A stretch of 64,000 bases of DNA from Peptoniphilus lacrimalis DSM 7455 (GCF_000378725.1 NZ_KB900374.1:1-64000); one strand, 5' to 3'; counted from the first letter of the stretch, positions 28,301-38,244 are shown. Made by a program: numbers and translations. Notes: generated by a model from the letters alone, not told the origin.

Positions 28301-28885
28301 TCATTCTCTGTTTTCTATTACCTTATCAATCAATCCGTATTCTTTCGCTTCATTAGCATCAAGCCAAAAATCCCTGTCAGCATCTCTTTCAATCTTTTCT
28401 AATTTTTGACCAGTATTTTTTGCTAATATTTGGTTTAAAGATTTTCTTGTCTTTAAGATCTTTTCAGCTGTAATCTGAATATCTGTAGCCATACCTTGAG
28501 TGCCGCCACTTGGTTGGTGAATCATAATATCTGAGTTGGGTAGGGCAAATCTTTTACCCTTTGCTCCTGATGATAGAAGTATAGCGCCCATTGATGCTGC
28601 CATCCCTATGCATATAGTTGAAACATCAGGTTTAATATATTGCATAGTATCATAAATTGCAAGACCAGCACTTACACTTCCTCCAGGTGAATTAATATAA
28701 AGTTGAATATCCTTATTGGGGTCTTCAGACTCTAAAAATAAAAGTTGGGCTACTATTAAATCAGCCATTGTATCATTAACTTCACCTGATGCAAATATTA
28801 TTCTATCTTTCAAAAGTCTTGAATAAATATCATAAGACCTTTCACCACGATTTGTTTGTTCAACTACCATAGGCACAAGTGCCAT
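28301..28885 (-). CDS. clpP: ATP-dependent Clp protease proteolytic subunit
   Basis: A serine protease forming the 14-subunit chamber, 194 residues. Catalytic Ser lies in [14 protein letters not shown] (about residue 98), His in [11 protein letters not shown] (about 123), and Asp in the [15 protein letters not shown] region (about 172). The N-terminus [20 protein letters not shown] is typical, with short propeptide. RBS AAGGTGA. It sits 35 bp after tig. Confidence 0.97.
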   Translation of the reverse strand: MALVPMVVEQTNRGERSYDIYSRLLKDRIIFASGEVNDTMADLIVAQLLFLESEDPNKDIQLYINSPGGSVSAGLAIYDTMQYIKPDVSTICIGMAASMGAILLSSGAKGKRFALPNSDIMIHQPSGGTQGMATDIQITAEKILKTRKSLNQILAKNTGQKLEKIERDADRDFWLDANEAKEYGLIDKVIENRE

Positions 28886-28920
28886 AAAATCACCTTTCTT
28901 TTTAATTAATTCTTAAAATT

Positions 28921-30303
28921 TTATTTATTTTCTTCTTCTGTAAGTTTTTCTATTTCTTCTTTTGCAAGTTTAGCCTTTTGTGCTTCTTCTTCGCTTAATT
29001 TTTTAGGTTCAACTAATTTAGCACTTTCAAGAATAATATCAACAGCTTTTCTCTTAGCTAAATCATCTCTTATTTGTTCTTTATTTTCGTTAAGCATATA
29101 AGATCTCATTTTTTCCATATGTTCCTTGTCGTCTTTGAAATAATCTTCAACTACTTCATTAACTTCTTTTTCCACATCTTCATCAGAAATCTTGATATTT
29201 TCAGCCTTAACAAGAGCATCTAAAGCTAAATCATTTTTAACAGTATTTTTTGCTCCTTCTTTTAAAGATTCTCTCATAGCTTCAATTGAAGAACCTGTCA
29301 TCTTTATATAATCATTTAAAGAAATTCCTTGACCCATTAAGCTTCTTTCATAATTTTGAAGTATTTCGTCAATTTGTCTATTTACCATTACTTCTGGAAC
29401 TTCAACTTCTGCAATTTCTCCCAATTTTTCAACGATTCTTCTTTGCTTTTCCATTTTTGCATTGACATCATACTCTTCTTGCTTATTTTTTCTTATATCT
29501 TCTTTATATTCTTCAAGAGTATCAAATTCTGAAATATCTTTAACAAATTCATCATCTAGTTTAGGAAGTTCTTTATAAGAAATACCATTTAATTTAATTT
29601 CAAACTTAGCTTCTTTACCCTTAAGATTTTCGTCACGATAGTCTTCGGGGAATTTAACATTAATATCAAATTCTTCTCCAACTTTATGTCCGATAATTTG
29701 GTCTTCAAATCCTTCAATAAAGGCTCCGCTACCAAGTTCAAGATCATGACCCTTATCTTCTCCGCCTTTGAAATATTCACCATCACAAGAACCTTTGTAG
29801 TCAATATTTACGCTATCTCCTTTTTGGGCAGCCCTATCATCAACATTAATGATTCTTGCATTTTTTTCTCTCTCATTTTCAACTTCTTGCATTACTACTT
29901 CGTCAGTAACTTCCATTGTAGGATCTTCGATTTCAAGTCCCTTATATTCACCTAATTTTGCTTCAGGTTTAACATCAACTTTTACATTGACAATTAAATC
30001 TTCTCCATCTTTTCTTTCTTCAGGAATATCAATATTTGGTTGGTCAATTACATCAAGCTTTAATTCTTTAACAGCTTTTGCATATACTTCTGGAAGGATT
30101 TCATTTATTGCATCTTCAAGGAATACATCCTTGCCATACATATTTTCAATTAATTTTCTTGGTACATGTCCCTTACGAAATCCTGGTACTTGTAAACTCT
30201 TTTTATTCTTCTTATAAACTTCAGTTTCTGCATCCTTTATATCTTTATCTTTTAACACTAAGTCAAAGCTCACTGTATTTTTTTCTTTACTTTTAATCTC
30301 CAT
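28921..30303 (-). CDS. tig: Trigger factor
   Basis: The ribosome-associated chaperone that meets nascent chains. The 460 residues have the N-terminal ribosome-binding domain with the GFRKGHVPRK signature (about 43-52), the FKBP-type PPIase domain (about 155-240, KGDSVNIDYKG, GSGAFIEGFEDQIIGHKVGE) and a helical C-terminal chaperone domain ending in a Lys/Glu-rich tail. RBS AGGAGG. A TATAAT with a TGA extension (30334-30339) lies about 30 bp upstream and likely drives tig-clpP-clpX. Confidence 0.97.
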   Translation of the reverse strand: MEIKSKEKNTVSFDLVLKDKDIKDAETEVYKKNKKSLQVPGFRKGHVPRKLIENMYGKDVFLEDAINEILPEVYAKAVKELKLDVIDQPNIDIPEERKDGEDLIVNVKVDVKPEAKLGEYKGLEIEDPTMEVTDEVVMQEVENEREKNARIINVDDRAAQKGDSVNIDYKGSCDGEYFKGGEDKGHDLELGSGAFIEGFEDQIIGHKVGEEFDINVKFPEDYRDENLKGKEAKFEIKLNGISYKELPKLDDEFVKDISEFDTLEEYKEDIRKNKQEEYDVNAKMEKQRRIVEKLGEIAEVEVPEVMVNRQIDEILQNYERSLMGQGISLNDYIKMTGSSIEAMRESLKEGAKNTVKNDLALDALVKAENIKISDEDVEKEVNEVVEDYFKDDKEHMEKMRSYMLNENKEQIRDDLAKRKAVDIILESAKLVEPKKLSEEEAQKAKLAKEEIEKLTEEENK

Positions 30304-30333
30304 TTATTTCCTCCTAAACTATCAATAAAAATT

Positions 30334-30339
30334 ATTATA
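30334..30339 (-). promoter_or_regulatory. Candidate tig-clpP-clpX promoter -10
   Basis: ATGATATAAT on the minus strand is an extended -10 about 30 bp ahead of the tig ATG. No convincing -35 or CtsR/CIRCE operator is seen, so the unit does not look stress-controlled by those repressors. Confidence 0.5.
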
Positions 30340-30362
30340 TCATTTTTTCTCAAAAAAATATA

Positions 30363-30584
30363 TTAAAACCCTTTAACTTTCAATATACTGATAAGATTTT
30401 CAAATTCTTCATCATTCAATGTGACACCCTTAGACATTTTTAAATGATCTTGGTCCCAACTTCTAATATCATACTTTGCAGGTCTACCACCAAAAGACAC
30501 TTTATTTATTTCTTTAGTCCAACCTTTAGCATCTTCAGATAAAACACCTAAATGTTCAACTATTTCAAATTTAAAGTCTGCCAT
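30363..30584 (-). CDS. PC4/YdbC-family single-stranded nucleic-acid-binding protein
   Basis: A 73-residue protein related to the C-terminal domain of the transcription cofactor PC4, as in lactococcal YdbC. The beta-rich FKFEIVEHLGVLSE, WTKEINKVSFGGRPAKYDIR and a C-terminal helix fit. YdbC binds single-stranded DNA and RNA. Two adjacent ATG codons exist (30587 and 30584); spacing to GAGGT favours the second. The 5' end overlaps proS by about 14 bp, so it is translationally coupled to it. Confidence 0.8.
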   Translation of the reverse strand: MADFKFEIVEHLGVLSEDAKGWTKEINKVSFGGRPAKYDIRSWDQDHLKMSKGVTLNDEEFENLISILKVKGF

Positions 30585-32283
30585 CATATACCTCTTTTAT
30601 CGCACTTTCTATAGCACTTTGAGATGAAATTTCGCTGTTTTTCATTTCCTTTCTTAAAGAATATTCAACAACATCATCACTAGCTTTTTTGCCAACAGTT
30701 ATTCTTACAGGAATACCTATAAGATCTCTGTCCTTGAATTTAACACCAGCTCTTAAATCTCTATCATCTATCAATACTTCAATACCCTTTTCTTGAAGAC
30801 TCTTATAAATTTTTTCTCCAAGTTCTTTTTGTTCTTCATTATTAGGGTTAATAACAGTAACTATACATTCATATGGTGCCGTAGCTACAGGCCAAATTAT
30901 TCCATTTTCATCATAATTTTGTTCCACAATAGCTGCTACAGTTCTTGTTATACCAATTCCATAAGAACCCATATAAAAATATTGTGCCTTTCCATTTCTA
31001 TCTAAATAAGTTGCATTCAAAGATTTAGAATACTTAGTACCTAATTGGAAGATATTTCCAACTTCAATACCTCTTGCAAATTTATACTCATCACAAGTCC
31101 CTGGAATTAAATCCCCTTGTTCGACTAATAAAAGATCTCCTGCAACTTCTCCATTAAAATCTCTTCCATAATTTGCGTTAATATAATGATAATTTTCTTC
31201 ATTAGAACCAATAACTAAATTGTCTATATCTTTTAATGAAGCATCAACCAAAACTTTGACATCTTCTTTCAATTCAATAGGACCTGTAAAACTAGGGCAA
31301 GAACCAATATTTAAAATTTCTTTATCATTCATCATCCTAACCTTATGTTCAGCAACCTTTAAAATAGAAACTAACTTTATAAGATTTAACTGCCTATCTC
31401 CAGGAATCAAGACAATATAAGGCTTATCTTCAATCATTAGATCAACAGCTTTTGCGCATCTTCCCTTTTCAATATTTAAAAATTTTGATACATCATCAAT
31501 ACTAGAACAATTAGGTGTATAAACTTTTTCTAATTCTTTTTTATCTTCTTTTTGGGGAGCTTTATACTCAACAGGAGCTTTCTCATCAGTTGCACCATAT
31601 TTTCCATTTTCAGAAAATACAATAACTCCTTCTCCAGATTCTGCAAGAGCTATAAATTCATGAGAACCTGAACCACCCATAGCTCCGTTGTCACCCTCAA
31701 CAATCTTATAATTAAGCGATAGCCTATCAAAAACTTTTTCATAGGCTCTATACATATTCATATAAGATTTTTCCAAGCCCTCTAAATCTTCATCAAAAGT
31801 ATAGGCATCCTTCATTGAAAATTCCCTAGCACGATTAATACCGAATCTAGGCCTTTTTTCATCCCTATATTTAGTTTGAATTTGATATAAATTTAAAGGT
31901 AAATCCTTATAAGAATTGACTTCATCTTTAATAAGAGTAGTAAAATATTCCTCAGCAGTTGGACCTAAGCAAAAATCTCTGTCATGTCTGTCTTTTAGTT
32001 TAAACATTTCTGGACCATATTTTTCCCATCTTCCAGAATCTTCCCAAATTTCACGAGGCTGAATAGCACTCATCAATATTTCTTGGGAACCGCACCTATC
32101 CATCTCTTCTCTTACAATATTTTCTATCTTTCTAACAACTCTATAACCTAGAGTTAAATAAGTATAAATCCCGCTTGCACTTTTCCTTATAAATCCTCCA
32201 CGCAACAAAAATTTATGAGAAACTATTTCCGCATCTTGCGGATCTTCTCTTAATGTCGGCATGTATAGTTTTGATAATCTCAT
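30571..32283 (-). CDS. proS: Prolyl-tRNA synthetase
   Basis: Class II synthetase for tRNA-Pro, bacterial type with the editing insertion, 570 residues. Motif 1 lies around YTYLTLGYRVVRKIENIVRE. Motif 2 is YRDEKRPRFGINRAREFSMK (about 137-156). The INS editing domain spans about 220-400, motif 3 is GIGITRTVAAIVEQ, and the anticodon-binding domain is C-terminal. The start at 32283 (MRLSKLYMPT) follows GGGGAGGT. A 26-residue in-frame hydrophobic extension upstream is untranslated leader and promoter. Confidence 0.97.
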   Translation of the reverse strand: MRLSKLYMPTLREDPQDAEIVSHKFLLRGGFIRKSASGIYTYLTLGYRVVRKIENIVREEMDRCGSQEILMSAIQPREIWEDSGRWEKYGPEMFKLKDRHDRDFCLGPTAEEYFTTLIKDEVNSYKDLPLNLYQIQTKYRDEKRPRFGINRAREFSMKDAYTFDEDLEGLEKSYMNMYRAYEKVFDRLSLNYKIVEGDNGAMGGSGSHEFIALAESGEGVIVFSENGKYGATDEKAPVEYKAPQKEDKKELEKVYTPNCSSIDDVSKFLNIEKGRCAKAVDLMIEDKPYIVLIPGDRQLNLIKLVSILKVAEHKVRMMNDKEILNIGSCPSFTGPIELKEDVKVLVDASLKDIDNLVIGSNEENYHYINANYGRDFNGEVAGDLLLVEQGDLIPGTCDEYKFARGIEVGNIFQLGTKYSKSLNATYLDRNGKAQYFYMGSYGIGITRTVAAIVEQNYDENGIIWPVATAPYECIVTVINPNNEEQKELGEKIYKSLQEKGIEVLIDDRDLRAGVKFKDRDLIGIPVRITVGKKASDDVVEYSLRKEMKNSEISSQSAIESAIKEVYDGRL

Positions 32284-32305
32284 ATAACCTCCCCATATGT
32301 AAAGT

Positions 32306-32333
32306 ATTATAATATTATATAAAATTTTTTCAA
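32306..32333 (-). promoter_or_regulatory. proS promoter
   Basis: TTGAAA (32328-32333) and TATAAT (32306-32311) on the minus strand are 16 bp apart, with a start expected about 15 nt before the proS ATG. A second TATAAT at 32380-32385 further upstream could start a longer leader. No T-box signature exists in the 300-bp gap. Confidence 0.65.
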
Positions 32334-32343
32334 ATAAAACGAG

Positions 32344-32372
32344 CATAATAAAAAAGTTCAATTTGAACTTCG
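32344..32372 (-). terminator. Hairpin with U-tract upstream of proS
   Basis: AAGTTCAA/TTGAACTT followed by six U on the minus strand looks like an intrinsic terminator, yet no minus-strand gene lies immediately upstream. It would truncate any transcript from the -10 at 32380 after about 25 nt, or block antisense entry from the opp region. Confidence 0.5.
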
Positions 32373-32524
32373 GCTTTCTCTATTATACTATAAATTTTAA
32401 AATTTTAAACATTATGGAGAAAATCTACAAAAATTTTTTGCAATTTTTCACAAAATTTTTTAATAAATAAGCGTAATTCTTCACATTTGCTAAATGTCTA
32501 GTTAAACACTAGGTTTTAATTGTC

Positions 32525-32553
32525 TTGTAATTAACTAATAGCCGATATATAAT
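32525..32553 (+). promoter_or_regulatory. opp operon promoter
   Basis: TTGTAA (32525-32530), a 17-bp spacer and a perfect TATAAT (32548-32553) precede oppB. Just upstream, CTAG-TTAAACA-CTAG and AATTGTCTTGTAATT form short imperfect dyads that could be operator sites; no known regulator box is recognised. Confidence 0.75.
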
Positions 32554-32589
32554 TAATAGAATAAAGTAATATATTGAAAGGAGAGGATC

Positions 32590-33522
32590 ATGGGAAAGTA
32601 TATAATAACTAGAATTTTGCAATCTTTTTTGGTACTTATCTTAGTAGCAACAATTACATTTTTACTTATGAACATGGTACCAGGAAGCCCATTTCTTAGT
32701 GAAAAACCCCCATCCCCTGAAGTCATGGAACAACTTAACAAAAAATATGGTTTGGATAAACCTTTAAGTGTTCAGCTTAAAAAGTATTTAATAAATACTT
32801 TAAAATTAGACTTCGGAGTATCTTTAAAAATGCAAAAAAATAGACCTGTAATTGAAATTCTTAAGGAAATGTTTCCAACCAGTGCCAAAATTGGTCTAAT
32901 AGCACTTAGCTGGTCAATCCTTGTCGGCTTACCTTTAGGGTGTTTAGCTGCTTATCACAGAGGTGATGGCGTTGACTCGTTTTTAAGAGTTTTGACTACA
33001 ATTGGTATATCGGTACCAGGATTCGTTGTGGCAACACTTCTTCTTATATTTTTTGGTGTAAAACTAAAAGTTTTACCCACCATGGGTCTTGGTAAAGTTT
33101 CGGCTTATGTCTTGCCTTGCTTTTCATTAGGATTTAATCCAATGTGTTATATAGCAAGACTTTCAAGATCTTCAATGCTTGATGTAATAAACCAAGACTA
33201 TATAAGAACTGCTAGAGCAAAGGGTGTTCCTGCAAGTAAAATTTTATTTAAACACGCTTTAAGAAATGCTTTTATTCCTGTATTAACATATTTAGGACCC
33301 TTGACAGCCTCAATTTTATGTGGTTCTTTTGTTGTCGAAAGTGTATTTTCTTTACCAGGTATGGGAAGATATTTCATAAATTCAATTTTAAATAGAGATT
33401 ATCCCATTATTATGGCTACAACAATATTTTTTGCAGCTCTCGTTATTTTTATGAATTTGGTTGTAGACATTCTGTATAAATTTGTAGACCCAAGAATAGA
33501 TATTACAAAAGGGGGTAACTAA
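32590..33522 (+). CDS. oppB: Oligopeptide ABC transporter permease OppB
   Basis: A 310-residue inner-membrane permease of the DppB/OppB family with six membrane helices. The N-terminal MGKYIITRILQSFLVLILVA is typical. The EAA loop (RTARAKGVPASKILFKHALR, about 211-230) docks the ATPases, and VESVFSLPGMG precedes the last helices. RBS AAAGGAGAGG. It is first in a five-gene operon; its stop overlaps the oppC start. Confidence 0.95.
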   Translation: MGKYIITRILQSFLVLILVATITFLLMNMVPGSPFLSEKPPSPEVMEQLNKKYGLDKPLSVQLKKYLINTLKLDFGVSLKMQKNRPVIEILKEMFPTSAKIGLIALSWSILVGLPLGCLAAYHRGDGVDSFLRVLTTIGISVPGFVVATLLLIFFGVKLKVLPTMGLGKVSAYVLPCFSLGFNPMCYIARLSRSSMLDVINQDYIRTARAKGVPASKILFKHALRNAFIPVLTYLGPLTASILCGSFVVESVFSLPGMGRYFINSILNRDYPIIMATTIFFAALVIFMNLVVDILYKFVDPRIDITKGGN

Positions 33523-34556
33523 TGGAAAATTTTACTAAATTTTTTTCACTTCAAACAACCCCTGAAGATTTAGGGTTTGAAATTTTGGACAACGATTTTC
33601 TAAAAGCAGATTCTCAGGATAAGAAATCTTTTATTACTAAAAGACCTTCTGTTTCCTATTGGGCAGATGCTTGGAGAAGATTAAAAGAGAATAAAGTTGC
33701 AATGGTTGCCCTTGGTTTTTTAATAATTGTAATAATTTTTGCTTTTATTGGACCTTACTTCGTAAAGGGTGATTATACAACTCAATTCCGTGGAGATGAA
33801 AATTTATATCCATCTTTAAAATACCCTTTTGGTACAGACAAGTTAGGTAGAAACATTTTGACAAGAACTATGTATGGAACTCGTGTTTCCTTAATAGTTG
33901 GTGTGTTTGCTTCCTTAATCGTTCTTATTATTGGATCTTTATACGGAGCTATCTCAGGCTACTTTGGTGGCAAAATTGACCTAGTCATGATGAGAATAAT
34001 AGACCTTGTCTATTCAGTACCTGATGTTTTGGTAGTTATTCTAATATCAATCGGTATAAATGAGCCTCTGAGATCTTGGGTAAATAATTCTCACTCAGCT
34101 TTTGCTCAAAAATTATCAACTCTTGGACCGGCACTGATATCAATATTTATAGCCTTTGGACTTTTATACTGGGTAGGAATGGCAAGAGTTATCAGAGGAC
34201 AAGTCTTAATGTTAAAACAACAAGAATTTGTTATGGCTGTTAATGCCTTAGGTGGTAGCAAATGGAGAATAATTAGACGTCATTTATATCCAAACTGTAT
34301 AGGACAAATAATAGTAATGACAGCAATGCAAATACCATCCGCTATATTCTTGGAATCTTTCCTATCTTTCTTAGGTATAGGAGTTCAAGCTCCCATGACT
34401 TCCCTTGGAGCTATGGCTGCGGATGCCCTTGGTGGAATTTATTCCTTTGCATACAGACTTATAATTCCTTCAATTATATTGTCACTTATGATACTTTCAC
34501 TAAATCTTTTCAGTGATGGCTTAAGAGATGCACTAGACCCAAGACTTAAAAAGTAG
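33522..34556 (+). CDS. oppC: Oligopeptide ABC transporter permease OppC
   Basis: A 344-residue partner permease. About 55 polar residues precede the OppC N-terminal segment SYWADAWRRLKENKVAMVAL, and six helices follow. The EAA loop (MAVNALGGSKWRIIRRHLYP, about 237-256) and LESFLSFLGIGVQAP are family hallmarks. The start codon overlaps the oppB stop (TAATG). Confidence 0.95.
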   Translation: MENFTKFFSLQTTPEDLGFEILDNDFLKADSQDKKSFITKRPSVSYWADAWRRLKENKVAMVALGFLIIVIIFAFIGPYFVKGDYTTQFRGDENLYPSLKYPFGTDKLGRNILTRTMYGTRVSLIVGVFASLIVLIIGSLYGAISGYFGGKIDLVMMRIIDLVYSVPDVLVVILISIGINEPLRSWVNNSHSAFAQKLSTLGPALISIFIAFGLLYWVGMARVIRGQVLMLKQQEFVMAVNALGGSKWRIIRRHLYPNCIGQIIVMTAMQIPSAIFLESFLSFLGIGVQAPMTSLGAMAADALGGIYSFAYRLIIPSIILSLMILSLNLFSDGLRDALDPRLKK

Positions 34557-34564
34557 GTGAATTT

Positions 34565-35557
34565 ATGGAAGAAAAAAACAACTTATTAAGTATAAAAAAT
34601 TTAAAAGTTTCTTTCTTTACTCCTGCAGGAGAAGTTAAAGCAGTTGATGGCATAAATTATTCCCTAGGATACAATGAAGTTATGGGTATAGTTGGAGAAT
34701 CCGGTTCAGGTAAGTCTGTTGAAGCCTATGCCTTAATGGGGCTATTGCAATCTCCTGGAAAAATAAAAGAAGGAAATATAGAATTTGAAGGAGAAAATAT
34801 CCTTAACTATTCTAAAAAACAGATGGAAGATTTTCGTGGTAATAAATGCTCAATGATTTTCCAAAATCCAATGACTTGTTTAAACCCTGTTTACACCATT
34901 GGTAATCAGCTTATGGAAGCTGTCTTGGTACACAAAAAAATTCCTAAAAAAGAGGCTTATGAAAAAGCTTGTCAAATGTTAGAATTAGTCGGAATATCAA
35001 ATCCTAAAAAAAGAATGAAACAATACCCTCATGAACTTTCAGGTGGTATGCGACAAAGAGTTATGATAGGTATGGGACTTATATGTGAACCAAAACTACT
35101 AATTGCCGATGAACCTACAACTGCTCTTGATGTTACAATCCAAGCTCAAATTCTAGAGCTTATGAAAGAAATTCAAGAAAAAACAAAGATGAGTATTATA
35201 TTTATAACTCACAATTTAGGTGTTGTTGCCTCAATATGTGACAAAGTTAGTGTAATGTATGCAGGAAAAATTGTAGAACAAGGAACTATTGATCAAATCT
35301 TTTATGAAAATGCGCATCCCTATACAAAAGGTCTTTTGGCATCCATGCCAAGAATTGATGCCACTGAATATGAAAGATTAAAATCAATTGAAGGTACACC
35401 AATCGACATGTTGAATCCACCTGAAGGATGCGGTTTTGCAACAAGATGTGGACATTGCATGAATATTTGTTTAAGAAAAGAACCACCTATGTTTGAAATG
35501 TCTAAAGATCATTATTCTAAATGTTGGTTACATTTAAATAGAAAGGGGGCTATATAA
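34565..35557 (+). CDS. oppD: Oligopeptide ABC transporter ATP-binding protein OppD
   Basis: A 330-residue ATPase with Walker A GESGSGKSVE (about 44-53), Q-loop, signature LSGGMRQRVMIGMGL (about 158-172), Walker B LLIADEPTTALD and H-loop ITHNLG. The C-terminal oligopeptide-transporter extension carries the Cys cluster CGFATRCGHCMNIC, which in related proteins binds an iron-sulfur cluster. It is co-transcribed with oppC (8-bp gap) and oppF (1-bp overlap). Confidence 0.95.
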   Translation: MEEKNNLLSIKNLKVSFFTPAGEVKAVDGINYSLGYNEVMGIVGESGSGKSVEAYALMGLLQSPGKIKEGNIEFEGENILNYSKKQMEDFRGNKCSMIFQNPMTCLNPVYTIGNQLMEAVLVHKKIPKKEAYEKACQMLELVGISNPKKRMKQYPHELSGGMRQRVMIGMGLICEPKLLIADEPTTALDVTIQAQILELMKEIQEKTKMSIIFITHNLGVVASICDKVSVMYAGKIVEQGTIDQIFYENAHPYTKGLLASMPRIDATEYERLKSIEGTPIDMLNPPEGCGFATRCGHCMNICLRKEPPMFEMSKDHYSKCWLHLNRKGAI

Positions 35558-36540
35558 TGGAAGACAAAAAACTCCTTGTCTGTGAAAATATAGTTAAACA
35601 CTTTGATGTATCAGGCCCCTTTGGCAAAAAAAATGTTGTCCATGCTGTAGATGATGTTTCAATATATATAAATAAGGGTGAAACGCTCGGTTTGGTTGGA
35701 GAATCAGGTTGTGGAAAAACAACTTTTGGTAGAACATTACTCAGGTTATACCAACCTACTAGCGGAAAAATTATTTATGACGGAAAAGTAATATTTGACG
35801 GTGAAAACAATATTTCTGAATCAATGTTACCTTATCGCCGAAAAATGCAGATAATTTTTCAAGACCCTTCAGCATCCTTGGACCCTCGTATGACTGTAGG
35901 TGAAATTATTGGTGAATCCTTAGACATACATGGACTTTATAAAGGAAAAGATAAAAGAAAAAATAGAATTGGAGAACTTTTACAAAGAGTTGGGCTAAAC
36001 GAGGAACACGCAAATAGATATCCTCACGAATTTTCAGGCGGTCAGCAACAAAGAATCGGTATTGCTAGAGCTTTAGCGGTAGAACCGGAATTTATTGTAT
36101 GCGACGAGCCAATATCAGCTCTTGATGTTTCTATTCAAGCTCAAATTGTCAATATGCTAGAAGATATGCAGGAAGAATTTGGACTAACATATTTATTCAT
36201 AGCCCATGACTTATCCGTTGTTAAGCATATCTCTGATAGAATTGGTGTAATGTATTTGGGTAAACTTGTGGAACTTGTTGATTCTTTTGAATTATACAAA
36301 AATCCTCTACACCCCTATACAAAATCTCTACTTTCAGCTATTCCTATACCCGACCCAGAAGTCAACAGAAATTCTCACAGGATTAAATTAAAGGGAGAAA
36401 TTCCCTCAGCAATTAATCCCCCACGTGGGTGCAGATTTCATGAAAGATGCCCCATGGCAACAGAAATCTGTTCAAAGGAAGAACCTGTCTTTAGAGAATA
36501 TGAAAATGGCCACTATGTTAGTTGTCACAACTTAAAATAA
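35557..36540 (+). CDS. oppF: Oligopeptide ABC transporter ATP-binding protein OppF
   Basis: A 327-residue second ATPase. Walker A is GESGCGKTTFGRTLL (about 48-62), signature FSGGQQQRIGIARAL, Walker B FIVCDEPISALD, and the C-terminal CRFHERCPMATEIC cluster parallels OppD. The N-terminal LLVCENIVKHFDVSG is typical of OppF. RBS GGGGG. It heterodimerises with OppD to energise peptide uptake. Confidence 0.95.
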   Translation: MEDKKLLVCENIVKHFDVSGPFGKKNVVHAVDDVSIYINKGETLGLVGESGCGKTTFGRTLLRLYQPTSGKIIYDGKVIFDGENNISESMLPYRRKMQIIFQDPSASLDPRMTVGEIIGESLDIHGLYKGKDKRKNRIGELLQRVGLNEEHANRYPHEFSGGQQQRIGIARALAVEPEFIVCDEPISALDVSIQAQIVNMLEDMQEEFGLTYLFIAHDLSVVKHISDRIGVMYLGKLVELVDSFELYKNPLHPYTKSLLSAIPIPDPEVNRNSHRIKLKGEIPSAINPPRGCRFHERCPMATEICSKEEPVFREYENGHYVSCHNLK

Positions 36541-36570
36541 AACATATTGGAATATTAAGGAGGTAAAATT

Positions 36571-38244
36571 ATGAAGAAGAGAATTTGGATTATAGCTTTA
36601 ATTTTTGGTTTAGTCCTTTCCCTAACTGCTTGCGGTGGTGGAAATAAAGCTAACAATTCAAAAGGCGCTGAAGGAAGTGCTGAGGCTAAAGGTAATTTTG
36701 AACCCGGAAGAGAAGATGGCGAACTTGATGTTTGTATAGCATCAGAACCTGAATCTATTGACCCTGCTCTTAACACTACAGTTGATGGAGCAACTATGAT
36801 CCAACATTTGTCAGAAGGTCTTATTAAATGGGATGACGATGGAAACGGGGCAGCAAAACTTGTTCCTGGACAAGCACAATCTTGGGATAAATCCGAAGAT
36901 GGTTTAACTTGGACTTTCCACCTAAGAGATGGCATCAAATTTAATGATGGTACTCCTGTAACTGCTAATGACTTTGTTTATTCATGGAATAGACTTGTAA
37001 AACCAGAAACAACAGCTCAATATGAATACATGCTAGATATGGTTGATGGTTATGATGAAAAAGTTCTTAAAGTTGAAGCACCCGATGAAAAAACTTTCGT
37101 TGTTCATTTAAAAAATCTTTGCCCATATTTTGAAGAAATTTGTGCATTCCCATCTACTTATCCAGTAAAGAAAGATGTAGTTGAAAATAATGACCAATGG
37201 ACACTTTCTCCAGAAACTTATATATCTAATGGACCATACAAAATGGAATCTTGGGATCATAACCAAACAATTAAAATGGTAAAAAATCCTGAATATTATG
37301 ATGCAGATTCTTACACTGCAGAAAAAATTAATTTCCACTTAAAAGATGACCATAATGCAATCTATGCATCTTATAGATCTGGAGAACTTGATTTTATCGG
37401 AGCATTTGCACCAACAGAAGAAATTCCAAATCTAATCGCTAGTGGTGAATTAAATGTTCGTCCTCAAATAGGAACTTACTTCGTATGTTTCAACAATAAG
37501 AAAGCTCCTTTTGATAATCCTGATGTAAGAAAAGCTTTCTCACTTGCAATCGACAGAAATTTCATAATTGAACAAGTAACTCAAGCTGGTCAAGTACCTG
37601 CAACTGCATATGTACCAAATGGTATTTATGATGCTAAAGGACCTGAAGGAGAAGAATTCAGAAAAGTCGGAGGAGATTACTACTCAGTAAAACCTGAAGA
37701 TTATGAAAAAAATTGTGAAGAAGCACGTAAACTTCTAGAAAAAGCTGGTTATAAAGATGGTAAGGGATTCCCTGAAGTAACATACTTATACAATACCAAT
37801 GATGCTCATAAGGCAGTAGGAGAAGCTTTACAAAATATGTGGCAACAAGTTCTTGGTGTAACAGTTACACTTTCAAATCAAGAATGGAATGTATTTATTA
37901 ACGAAAGACAACAAGGAAACTACGAAATCGCTCGTCACGGATGGGTTGCAGACTTTAACGACCCAATGAGTTTCTTAGACATGTGGTTAACAGGTGGCGG
38001 AAATAATGATGCTAAGTATGAAAACCCTGAATATGATAAGCTAATAAAAGAAGCAAAAGCAACTGCAGACCAAGGAAAAAGAATGGAACTTATGCACAAA
38101 GCTGAAGATATACTAATAAAAGATGATGGCGTAGTAGCTCCAATTTATTTCTATACTTCAACAGATATGGTAAAACCAAATGTTAAAGGTCTTTACTATA
38201 CACCACTTGGATTCTACTTCTTTGGAAAAACAAGCGGATTCTAA
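36571..38244 (+). CDS. oppA: Oligopeptide-binding lipoprotein OppA
   Basis: The 557-residue extracellular solute-binding protein of the importer (SBP_bac_5). The signal peptide ends in the lipobox LTAC (Cys at about residue 21), followed by a Gly/Asn/Ala-rich linker. Mature motifs include GELDVCIASEPESIDPALNT, EGLIKWDDDG, TWTFHLRDGIKFNDGTPVTA and the C-terminal GWVADFNDPMSFLDMW. RBS AAGGAGG. It follows the ATPases by 30 bp and ends at a strong terminator. Confidence 0.95.
   Translation: MKKRIWIIALIFGLVLSLTACGGGNKANNSKGAEGSAEAKGNFEPGREDGELDVCIASEPESIDPALNTTVDGATMIQHLSEGLIKWDDDGNGAAKLVPGQAQSWDKSEDGLTWTFHLRDGIKFNDGTPVTANDFVYSWNRLVKPETTAQYEYMLDMVDGYDEKVLKVEAPDEKTFVVHLKNLCPYFEEICAFPSTYPVKKDVVENNDQWTLSPETYISNGPYKMESWDHNQTIKMVKNPEYYDADSYTAEKINFHLKDDHNAIYASYRSGELDFIGAFAPTEEIPNLIASGELNVRPQIGTYFVCFNNKKAPFDNPDVRKAFSLAIDRNFIIEQVTQAGQVPATAYVPNGIYDAKGPEGEEFRKVGGDYYSVKPEDYEKNCEEARKLLEKAGYKDGKGFPEVTYLYNTNDAHKAVGEALQNMWQQVLGVTVTLSNQEWNVFINERQQGNYEIARHGWVADFNDPMSFLDMWLTGGGNNDAKYENPEYDKLIKEAKATADQGKRMELMHKAEDILIKDDGVVAPIYFYTSTDMVKPNVKGLYYTPLGFYFFGKTSGF

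Noticed and set aside
32284-32361. Hydrophobic 26-residue N-terminal extension of ProRS
   Set aside because: The GGGGAGGT site and family alignment put the start at MRLSKLYMPT; the extension overlaps the promoter.
32284-32589. T-box leader for proS
   Set aside because: No GGTACCGCG-like T-box or stem I elements were found on either strand of this gap.
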